A stretch of DNA of 64,000 nucleotides from Aquimonas sp964586455 (lineage in GTDB: Bacteria; Pseudomonadota; Gammaproteobacteria; Xanthomonadales; Xanthomonadaceae): positions 72,120-136,119 of the forward strand of contig CAZPHV010000007.1 of NCBI GenBank assembly GCA_964586455.1, written 5' to 3'. Below, piece after piece: positions 18,471-25,672 of this stretch (position 1 is its first letter; the number at the start of each line of letters is the position of its first letter). The position numbers were made by a program, and so were the translations under genes. Under the pieces are notes generated by a model that saw only the letters and a list, made by a program, of their open reading frames with translations, was not told where the DNA came from and searched no databases.

Positions 18471-18497
18471 TTAGCACTCACCGTTGGTGAGTGCCAA
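18471..18497 (-). promoter_or_regulatory. CIRCE operator for HrcA upstream of groES
   Basis: The inverted repeat TTAGCACTC-N9-GAGTGCCAA matches the CIRCE consensus with a single mismatch in the last arm. It lies 49 bp upstream of the groES start, where HrcA would repress at normal temperature. On the minus strand, TTGGCA at its upstream edge could also serve as a -35 box. No hrcA gene is in this window. Confidence 0.95.
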
Positions 18498-18742
18498 GTT
18501 TAGCCACGTAATGTGACGTAGTCGATGCTGGCCGGGGTAGGCTGCTCGATCGACGTCAGCGTCGGGGCGGGTGACAGATGGGGCGGCCGATCTGCGCTTT
18601 CAAGGGGGAGGCCCTGCGATCTGTTTGCTGATGATGTATGCGCTGTCGACGGCATCCGAGCCGCTGGCAGCCCTCAGGCGCTACCCCAGCCAACCCTGCT
18701 CCTACGAATCCCGAATCTCCAATCCCCACTCCCGGCTCAAAG
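18498..18742. other. intergenic region between groES and cutA
   Basis: A divergent spacer without a gene. It ends in GAATCCC-type repeats (18704-18733) directly ahead of cutA. The groESL promoter is presumably at its left edge, next to CIRCE. Confidence 0.5.
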
Positions 18743-19078
18743 ATGTCCGACCTGCAGATCGTCCTCACCACCGCCCCCGACCCGCTGGTCGCCGAAGCCA
18801 TCGCGCGAGCGCTGGTGGATTCCCAACTCGCCGCCTGCGTCAGCCTGCTGCCGGGCATGACCTCGGTGTACCGCTGGCAGGGCGAAGTCGAAACTGCGCG
18901 CGAGGTACAGCTGCTGATCAAGACGCGGGCGGCCAACCTGCCGGCGCTGATGAACGAGATCACCCGCTTGCACCCGTATGCGCTGCCGGAGCTGGTGGCG
19001 ATTCCGATCGAGAGCGGCCTGCCGGCGTATCTCGACTGGGTGCGCTTTGGCTCGACGCCACCGGTGCGGACGGCCTGA
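18743..19078 (+). CDS. cutA: divalent cation tolerance protein CutA
   Basis: A 111-residue protein, the normal length for CutA1, starting at MSDLQIVLTT. It shows the family features LAACVSLLPGMTSVYRWQGE and the conserved IKTRAANLPALMNEI and HPYALPELVAIPI. CutA forms very stable trimers related in fold to PII proteins. A role in copper tolerance was proposed in E. coli but the function is unclear. cutA beside groESL and upstream of dsbD is a familiar arrangement in gammaproteobacteria; here an endonuclease gene has been inserted before dsbD. Confidence 0.95.
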   Translation: MSDLQIVLTTAPDPLVAEAIARALVDSQLAACVSLLPGMTSVYRWQGEVETAREVQLLIKTRAANLPALMNEITRLHPYALPELVAIPIESGLPAYLDWVRFGSTPPVRTA

Positions 19079-19789
19079 GCACGCGCCGATCGCGCGATGG
19101 ATCCTTCCCCCCACGGGAGAAGGCGGCGCGAAGCGCCGGATGAGCGGCTGATCGGAGCGCGCTGCGCTCGTGGGGCCTGCAAGGGGTCCGGGCGATCGGC
19201 TGCGGGCAAAGAGCGAGGCTGATCATCGCCGGGCCTGGGCTTGCATGGGCGCGAGGAGCAGGGGAGAGGATCACGCGAGTGCCGCGATTCGTGGCTGCGC
19301 TGTTGGGCCGCGCTGCGCTTGGCCCAACCTACCAGAGCACGTTGGCGTTGTTGGTTGCGCCAAACGTCAGCGGTGCTGAGATTCGTGGTCGCGTTGTTGG
19401 GCCGCGTTGGGCTTGGCCCAACCTACCAAAGCGCGTTGATGTTGGTGGGTTCGCCAAACGCTTGCGCTGAGGAGATTCGCGGTCGCGCTGTTGGGCCGCG
19501 CTGCGCTTGGTCCAACGCGTGCAAGGAATCGGGCAAGACGTGAGGCTTCCCGCCGCCGGTGATCCACCGGGGCCTCGCGCTGTGGCCAGGCGCTGAAAAG
19601 ACAGCGCAGCAATCGGCCGCTATCCTTGACGGTTCTTCCGTTCGGGCGAGGCGCCTGGCGGAGCCTTCGCCCGAACGGGCCGACCCGCGCGTGCGGGCGG
19701 CGCCATCGTGCGGCCGCGCGTCGCCAAGGGATGGACGACTGCGAGGCCGCGCGCCCGGGCGCTCTTTCTGCCTGCTTCGGGGGTTTCAC
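19079..19789. other. repeat-filled intergenic region before the endonuclease gene
   Basis: About 710 bp with no gene I can defend. The centre is the 94-bp tandem repeat listed separately. The last 200 bp contain palindromic GC-rich sequence around 19620-19700 and must include the promoter and leader of the endonuclease gene. Confidence 0.5.
19286..19520. repeat. 94-bp tandem repeat, about 2.5 units
   Basis: Units begin at 19286, 19380 and 19474 with exactly 94-bp spacing. Each opens with GATTCG and contains the inverted repeat TTGGGCC-N11-GGCCCAA followed by AACCTACC. The third unit breaks off at about 19520. Hairpin-bearing intergenic repeats of this kind are typical of the repeat load of this genome. 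Confidence 0.85.
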
Positions 19790-22018
19790 ATGCGCATCGT
19801 CATCGGCCGCGCGCTCGCGTCGGTCGTCTTCCTGTTTTCGCTCGCGGCGTTGCCGCAGCTCGCCGCCGCGCAGGCGGTGGATTTCACCGGTGGCTACAGC
19901 CAGGACTTCGACACGCTGGCCAGCAGCGGCACCACCGGCACCGTGCTGCCTGCGGGTTGGGCGTTCTCCGAGAGCGGCAACAATGCCAACACGAGCTACG
20001 GTGTCGACAACGGCAGTTCGAACTCGGGCAACACCTTCAGCTACGGCAGCACCGGCTCATCCGAGCGCGCACTCGGCGCGCTGCAGTCCGGGAGCCTGAT
20101 CAGTCGTTTCGGTCTGCAGCTGACCAACCGCACCGGCGGTTCGCTGTCGTCACTTGGCCTGTCCTACACCGGTGAGCAGTGGCGCCTTGGCACTGCGGGC
20201 CGTGAAGACCGCCTGGACTTCGAGTACAGCCTGGATGCGACCAGCCTGACGACCGGAACATGGACCGCGGTGACCGCGCTGCGCTTCATCGCGCCGAACA
20301 CCACGGCAGCCCCCGGCGCGCTGGATGGCAACGCCGCCTCCAATCGCGTCGCCATCAGCGGCGAGATCACCGGTCTGAACTGGGGCGCCGATCAGGTGCT
20401 GTGGATCCGCTGGGTCGACTTCAACGCTGCGAGCAACGACGACGGCCTCGCCATCGACGACCTCGTCATCGGTACCCTGGCCGATGTGCCGCCGGTGCTG
20501 CTGTCGACCACGCCGGCCAACAATGCCAGCGGCGTCGCGGTCACCCAGGCGCCGCGTCTGCGCTTCTCCGAGAGCGTCGATCTGGACGCTGCGGCAGTCA
20601 GCTTCAGCTGCGGCGGCAACGCCGTTGCCTTCACCAGCAACAGCCCGGCCAGCGAGATCGTGCTGACGCCGAACAGCGCCCTGCCCTACTCGGCGAGCTG
20701 TTCGCTGAACATCCCGGCTGCTGCCGTGACCGACCGCGACGGCACGCTCGATCCGCTCGGTGCCGACATCGCACTCGCCTTCAGCACCGAGGCCGATCTG
20801 CCGCCGCAGGTGGTTTCGACCACGCCCGCAGACGGTGCCACTGGCGTCGCGCCGGCGGTCACGCCCAGCGTGCAGTTCAGCGAAGTGGTGAACCTGGCAG
20901 CGCCGGCCTTCAGCCTGGAATGCGATGCCGGCGGCGCGGTGTCGATCACGCACCCGGCCAGCGGCCAGAACATCACCCTGTCGCCGCAGGCGCTGCTGGA
21001 AGAGGGCGATACCTGCACCCTGCGCATCCTCGCCGACCGCATCACCGATGCCAGCGGGCAGAACCTGCCGGCGACGGTCGAGATCGAGTTCACTGTCAGC
21101 GCAGGCCAGGGTGACTACTACGGACAGGTGAATACGAGCAGCCCCGAGCAGCTGCGCTGCTCGCTGCACGCGACCATCCGCGGCCACACCGTGTTCCCGT
21201 ACTCGGGCACCGGAATCACCAGCACCTGGACCATTCTTGAGCTGGCCGAAGAGGACCCGACCGATCCGACCCGGATCATCGACGCGTATCGCAATCGCAA
21301 GTTCGTCAAGGGCAGCGACCGCGCGGGCACGGGCAGCGGCATCACCTACAACCGCGAGCACAGCTGGCCGAACTCGCTGGGCTTCGGCAGCACCACCGGC
21401 AATCTCGGCCTGCCGAATGCGCCCTACACCGACACCCACATGCTGTATCTCACCGACACCGGCTACAACTCCGACCGCGGCAACATGCCCTATGCCAACT
21501 GCCCGCAGAGCAGCGGCTGCGGCGAGCGCGTCACCGAGGTCAACAACGGCGTCGGTGGCGGCAGCGGCCAGTACCCGGGCAACAGCAACTGGTTCCAGGG
21601 CCCCAACGGCAATCAGGGTAGCTTCGAAGTCTGGGGTGCACGCAAGGGCGACTTCGCGCGAACCATCCTGTACATGGCGATCCGCTACGAAGGCGGCACC
21701 CATCCGGTGACCGGCCAGAGCGAGCCGGATCTTGAGCTCACCGACATCCGCAGCCAGATCGTGCCGACCTCCAACTCGCCGGCCTACATGGGCCTGCTGA
21801 CTGATCTGTTGGCCTGGCACCAGGCTGATCCCCCGGACGACGCCGAGCGCCGCCGCAATGACGTGGTGTTCTCGTACCAGGGCAACCGCAATCCCTTCAT
21901 CGACCGCCCCGAGTGGGCCAGCCGAGCACTGTTCGAAAGCAGCCGGCCGGCTACCTGCCAGCTGGTGACCCCGGTGCAGCCGGCGATCTTTGCAGACGGT
22001 TTTGAAGTGCTGAACTGA
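19790..22018 (+). CDS. secreted endonuclease I-family nuclease with Ig-like domains and a GFE tail
   Basis: This 742-residue protein starts at MRIVIGRALA, with GGGGG upstream. It has a Sec signal peptide ending near AAAQA. An N-terminal beta-rich domain of about 230 residues is followed by two SbsA/Big_5-like Ig domains, each beginning with a STTPA(N/D) motif, at about 240-340 and 345-440. The endonuclease I domain follows, with the catalytic signature NREHSWPNS at 521-529 and the later GDFARTILYMAIRY. Members degrade extracellular DNA or RNA. The protein ends IFADGFEVLN, the C-terminal tag shared with three other secreted proteins in this window. A strong hairpin follows the stop. The antisense frame is open but is only a shadow. 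Confidence 0.92.
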   Translation: MRIVIGRALASVVFLFSLAALPQLAAAQAVDFTGGYSQDFDTLASSGTTGTVLPAGWAFSESGNNANTSYGVDNGSSNSGNTFSYGSTGSSERALGALQSGSLISRFGLQLTNRTGGSLSSLGLSYTGEQWRLGTAGREDRLDFEYSLDATSLTTGTWTAVTALRFIAPNTTAAPGALDGNAASNRVAISGEITGLNWGADQVLWIRWVDFNAASNDDGLAIDDLVIGTLADVPPVLLSTTPANNASGVAVTQAPRLRFSESVDLDAAAVSFSCGGNAVAFTSNSPASEIVLTPNSALPYSASCSLNIPAAAVTDRDGTLDPLGADIALAFSTEADLPPQVVSTTPADGATGVAPAVTPSVQFSEVVNLAAPAFSLECDAGGAVSITHPASGQNITLSPQALLEEGDTCTLRILADRITDASGQNLPATVEIEFTVSAGQGDYYGQVNTSSPEQLRCSLHATIRGHTVFPYSGTGITSTWTILELAEEDPTDPTRIIDAYRNRKFVKGSDRAGTGSGITYNREHSWPNSLGFGSTTGNLGLPNAPYTDTHMLYLTDTGYNSDRGNMPYANCPQSSGCGERVTEVNNGVGGGSGQYPGNSNWFQGPNGNQGSFEVWGARKGDFARTILYMAIRYEGGTHPVTGQSEPDLELTDIRSQIVPTSNSPAYMGLLTDLLAWHQADPPDDAERRRNDVVFSYQGNRNPFIDRPEWASRALFESSRPATCQLVTPVQPAIFADGFEVLN

Positions 22019-22027
22019 GCCTCCGAT

Positions 22028-22063
22028 CCGGACCTTCCGCGCCTCGCGGTGCGGAAGGTCCGG
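22028..22063 (+). terminator. 13-bp perfect hairpin after the endonuclease gene
   Basis: Arms CCGGACCTTCCGC (22028-22040) and GCGGAAGGTCCGG (22051-22063) pair perfectly around a 10-base loop, 10 bp after the stop codon. There is no T run, so it may need Rho or simply protect the 3' end. Confidence 0.7.
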
Positions 22064-22198
22064 TGGACGCGGGCGGTGCTCACAGTGACGCAGCGGCCTG
22101 ATTCGCTAAGCTGTCGGGCTCTTGTGCCTGCTGCCGAACCAACCGTGCTGCCTGCGGTCTGGGCTCGACCGCGCCACGCCCGCACCGATGCGAACTCC

Positions 22199-24454
22199 AT
22201 GCCCCTGATCACTCGCCTTACCGGCCTGCTGCTGCTTCTGGCCAGCGGCCTCGCTGCCGCCATCGACGACTCCCAGCTGCTGCCCATCGAAGAGGCCTTC
22301 CGTCTGGAAGCGCGCGCGCTGGACGCCGAATCCGTCGAGCTGCGCTGGCAGATCGCCGAGGGCTACTACCTGTATCGCCACCGCACCGGCGCTGAAGCGG
22401 AGGGCGAAGGCCTGTCGGCCGGCGAGCTGGTGATGCCGGCGGGCACGGCCTACACCGACGAATTTTTTGGCGAGGTCGAAACCTATCGCGGCCTGCTGGT
22501 CGCGCGTCTCGACGGCGTGCGCGCGGGCGCAGATGGCCGGCTGCCACTGAAGGTGCGCTACCAGGGCTGTGCCGATATCGGCATCTGCTATCCGCCGCAT
22601 ACGCAGCGAATCGAAGTCCGGCTGCCCGTGTCCGCTGCTGCATCCAGCGGACTGCCCACAGCTGCCGGCAGCAACCCGCTGGCCGGCCTGCCTGAACCGC
22701 CCGCGGTTGGCGGACTGTCGGGCCTGCCGACGCCTGTGTTCACTCCGATCACCGGCGAGCGCAGCCTGATGCCGGCCACGGCCAACCCGCTGATGGTCGA
22801 CTCCGCAGGGGTCGACGCCGCACCGCTGCCCGAAGCCGAGGCCTTCCAGTTCGAGGCCATCGCTGATGGCGCCGACGCCCTGCTGCTGCGAATCACCCCG
22901 GCGCGCGGCTACTACGTCTACCGCGACCGCTCGGGCTTCTCGATCGAAGGCGACGAAGCGCAGGCGGGGCAGCCGCGCTGGCCGCCGGGCGTCAGCCATC
23001 GCGACGAGCACTTCGGCGAGGTGATCGTCTATTTCGACCCGGTCGAAATCGCGCTACCAATCGCCCGCGCGCGCGGCACGGCCGGGCCCATCACCGTCGT
23101 CGGTGAGTTCCAGGGCTGCCAGACCGACGGCATCTGCTACCCGCCGATGACCCGTCGCGTGCAGCTCGACCTGCCCGCCGGAGTCGCGCGCGAACTGCCG
23201 CCCGAAGACGTGGCACGCACGCGGCCCCCCTCCGTCGATCTGGGCGTCGGCGCGGTGCTGCTGGCTCTGCTGGGCGCCGTGGTCGGCGGCCTGATCCTCA
23301 ACCTGATGCCCTGCGTGCTGCCGGTGCTGTCGCTGAAGGCGATCGGCCTCGCGCAAAGCGGCGAAAGCGCACAGAAGGCGCGTACGCACGCGCTCTGGTA
23401 CACCGCCGGTGTGCTGGTCAGCTTTGCGGCGCTGGGCGCGCTTGCCTTGGGCCTGCGCGCCGCGGGTGAAGCGCTGGGCTGGGGCTTCCAGCTGCAGCAA
23501 CCGCTGTTTGTCGGCTTCGTGGTCTATGTGATGTTCGCGGTCGGGCTGTCGCTGTCCGGGGTGTTCACCCTGGGTGGCGGCATCGCCGGCATGGGCCAGG
23601 GCCTGACCCAGCGCACCGGCCCGGCCGGCGACTTCTTCACCGGCGTGCTGGCCGTGGTGGTCGCAAGCCCGTGCACCGCGCCCTTCATGGGCCCGGCGCT
23701 GGCGTTCGCGTTTGCCGCGCCGGCGTGGCTGGGCGTGGCCCTGTTCCTTGCGCTGGGCCTTGGTCTGGCCCTGCCCTTCCTGCTGATCGGCTTTGTGCCG
23801 GCGCTGGCGCAAAGCCTGCCGCGGCCAGGCGCGTGGATGGAAACGTTCAAGAACATTCTGGCGTTTCCGATGTACCTGACCGCAGTGTGGCTGCTATGGG
23901 TACTGGGCAACCAGCGTGGCATGGACGCGGTCGCGCTGGCCCTGATCGGCCTGATCGTGCTGGCCGCCGGCCTGTGGGCCTTCGAGCGCAGTCGCTACTC
24001 CGAGAAAGGCATGGCGCGGGCGATCGCCTGGCTGCTTATTGCCGCCTCTGCGTTGCCGCTGCTGATGGTCGATCGCTTGCCCACGCCAGCAACCAGCGCG
24101 CAGGCCGAAGGCGTCGAAGCCTATTCGGCGCAGCGTCTGTCCGCTCTACGCGCAGAGGGCCGCACCGTGTTCGTCAACATGACCGCCGACTGGTGCGTGA
24201 CCTGCAAGGCCAATGAGGCGCGGGTGCTTTCGCAGCCCGAATTCAAAGCGACGCTGCGCGATACGAACGCGACCTACATGGTCGGCGACTGGACCAATGT
24301 CGACCCAGCCATCACTGCGTTTCTCGAAGAACACGGCGCGGTTGGCGTACCGCTGTATGTCGTCTTCCGCAAGGGTGAAGCCAAGGGCGAGGTGTTGCCG
24401 ACGATCCTCAGCCCGTCGAAGGCCGAGGCCGCGCTGCGCGGAGAAGCGCCATGA
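22199..24454 (+). CDS. dsbD: thiol:disulfide interchange protein DsbD with a doubled N-terminal domain
   Basis: This 751-residue membrane protein starts at MPLITRLTGL and has a cleavable signal peptide. It contains two successive DsbD alpha-like periplasmic domains, each with its cysteine pair (Cys124/Cys130 in GCADIGICYPP and Cys307/Cys313 in GCQTDGICYPP). An eight-helix DsbD beta membrane domain follows, with the redox cysteines in MPCVLP (Cys372) and SPCTAP (Cys492). A C-terminal thioredoxin-like gamma domain carries WCVTC (Cys666/Cys669). DsbD passes electrons from cytoplasmic thioredoxin to periplasmic proteins. Classical DsbD has one alpha domain, so the duplication is notable. The stop overlaps the next gene by ATGA. 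Confidence 0.95.
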   Translation: MPLITRLTGLLLLLASGLAAAIDDSQLLPIEEAFRLEARALDAESVELRWQIAEGYYLYRHRTGAEAEGEGLSAGELVMPAGTAYTDEFFGEVETYRGLLVARLDGVRAGADGRLPLKVRYQGCADIGICYPPHTQRIEVRLPVSAAASSGLPTAAGSNPLAGLPEPPAVGGLSGLPTPVFTPITGERSLMPATANPLMVDSAGVDAAPLPEAEAFQFEAIADGADALLLRITPARGYYVYRDRSGFSIEGDEAQAGQPRWPPGVSHRDEHFGEVIVYFDPVEIALPIARARGTAGPITVVGEFQGCQTDGICYPPMTRRVQLDLPAGVARELPPEDVARTRPPSVDLGVGAVLLALLGAVVGGLILNLMPCVLPVLSLKAIGLAQSGESAQKARTHALWYTAGVLVSFAALGALALGLRAAGEALGWGFQLQQPLFVGFVVYVMFAVGLSLSGVFTLGGGIAGMGQGLTQRTGPAGDFFTGVLAVVVASPCTAPFMGPALAFAFAAPAWLGVALFLALGLGLALPFLLIGFVPALAQSLPRPGAWMETFKNILAFPMYLTAVWLLWVLGNQRGMDAVALALIGLIVLAAGLWAFERSRYSEKGMARAIAWLLIAASALPLLMVDRLPTPATSAQAEGVEAYSAQRLSALRAEGRTVFVNMTADWCVTCKANEARVLSQPEFKATLRDTNATYMVGDWTNVDPAITAFLEEHGAVGVPLYVVFRKGEAKGEVLPTILSPSKAEAALRGEAP

Positions 24455-24999
24455 AGCCCGCGCAGCTCGTGTTGATCCTCGGCTTTGCGCTGATCGGCGG
24501 CATCGGCGGCGTGCTGCTCGGGCGCCACTTCGCCCTGCCCTCGGGCCCGCCCCTGCCGGACGGCACCCTGGTTCTGGAAGAAGGCGCCAAGCGCCCGGAC
24601 GCCGAACTGCTCGGGGTCGATGGCAAGCTGCGCAAGCTCAGCGATTTCGACGGCCGCCCGCTGCTGATCAACTTCTGGGCGACCTGGTGTCCACCCTGCG
24701 TGGAGGAGCTGCCGATGCTCGATGCCCTGCATCAGCGCAGCGGTGCGGAGGGCCTTCAGGTGATCGGCATCGCGCTGGATGACCCGGCCGAGGTCGAGCG
24801 CTTCTTGGGTGAAGTGCCGGTGCAGTTCCCGATGTTTCTCGCCCAGCCGGGGCGCGTGGACCTGTCAACCACCCTCGGCAACGCGCGCTCGGTGCTGCCC
24901 TACAGTGTGCTGATCGACGCCGACGGCCGCATCGCCAAGCGCAAGTTCGGCGCCTTCACCGAAGCCAGCCTGCGCGAGTGGGTTGCAGGCGTCGAATAG
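24451..24999 (+). CDS. membrane-anchored TlpA/ResA-like thioredoxin
   Basis: A 182-residue protein with an N-terminal membrane anchor (LVLILGFALIGGIGGVLLG) and a periplasmic thioredoxin domain of the TlpA-like family. The active site is WCPPC (Cys80/Cys83) in the motif INFWATWCPPCVEELP. The family reduces specific periplasmic substrates, often in cytochrome c maturation. It is coupled to dsbD by an ATGA overlap, so DsbD is its likely electron source. Confidence 0.93.
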   Translation: MKPAQLVLILGFALIGGIGGVLLGRHFALPSGPPLPDGTLVLEEGAKRPDAELLGVDGKLRKLSDFDGRPLLINFWATWCPPCVEELPMLDALHQRSGAEGLQVIGIALDDPAEVERFLGEVPVQFPMFLAQPGRVDLSTTLGNARSVLPYSVLIDADGRIAKRKFGAFTEASLREWVAGVE

Positions 25000-25101
25000 C
25001 GCGCGCTCAGCCGACAGCGTCAGCGCCCTACGCTGGTTTTCACGAGCCGGCGACGGCAGACTGCCCGGGCCAAACCGGCAGACCGTTTGAGGACGCTCGT
25101 C

Positions 25102-25536
25102 ATGGATCTGAACAACCTGCTGCGCATGGGCGCCGAGATCTTCCAGAAGCAGGCCGGCGCGCCGGCGCAGGGCCTGCCGATCGAGGCCATCGTGAAGGCG
25201 CTGATCGGTCTGCTGGGTGATGGCAGCGGCAAGCTCGACCTCGCCGGCCTGGTGCAGAAGTTCAGCAGCGGTGGGCTGGCCAACCTGGCGCAGAGCTGGC
25301 TCGGCGACGGCGCCAATGCGCCGATCAGCGGCGCCCAGCTGATGCAGGTGCTGGGCTCGGGTGCGATCGGCAGCTTCGCCAAACAGCTCGGCCTCGATAC
25401 CGGGACCGCCACCCAGGGCCTGGAAGCCGCGATCCCGGCGATTGTCGACAAGGCCAGCAGCGGCGGCGGCCTGCTCGAAGCCGCCGGCGGCGTGGAAGGC
25501 CTGATGGGCATGGCTGGCAAGCTGTTCGGGCGCTGA
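25102..25536 (+). CDS. YidB/DUF937-family protein
   Basis: This 144-residue protein starts at MDLNNLLRMG, with GAGGA 8 bp upstream. An in-frame TTG at 25087 would add five residues but lacks a better site. It is glycine-, alanine- and leucine-rich and shows the YidB pattern: LSGGLANLAQSWLG-like segments and the closing EAIPAIVDKASSGGG. No biochemical role is established for the family. It has no signal peptide. It stands alone between the dsbD-tlpA pair and the kinase gene. Confidence 0.8.
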   Translation: MDLNNLLRMGAEIFQKQAGAPAQGLPIEAIVKALIGLLGDGSGKLDLAGLVQKFSSGGLANLAQSWLGDGANAPISGAQLMQVLGSGAIGSFAKQLGLDTGTATQGLEAAIPAIVDKASSGGGLLEAAGGVEGLMGMAGKLFGR

Positions 25537-25672
25537 CACTGCACGATGTGCAGTTCGCGCACCGCGCGCGCCGACGGCGCGAGCCCAGGCTTTCGCTCCA
25601 GCGCGCTTTCATGAGGTGTTGAGGTCGCGCGAGAAGGTCAGCTTCAACGCGCACTGACAGAAGACAGGTCGC

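Noticed and set aside
20150..21820. Minus-strand frame opposite the secreted endonuclease
   Set aside because: The plus strand has the NREHSWPNS signature, Ig-like domains and GFE tail.
25540..25672. Sigma-54 promoter ahead of the kinase gene
   Set aside because: No GG-N10-GC match is present in the spacer; only a GTTCGCG half site near 25553 resembles the activator palindrome.
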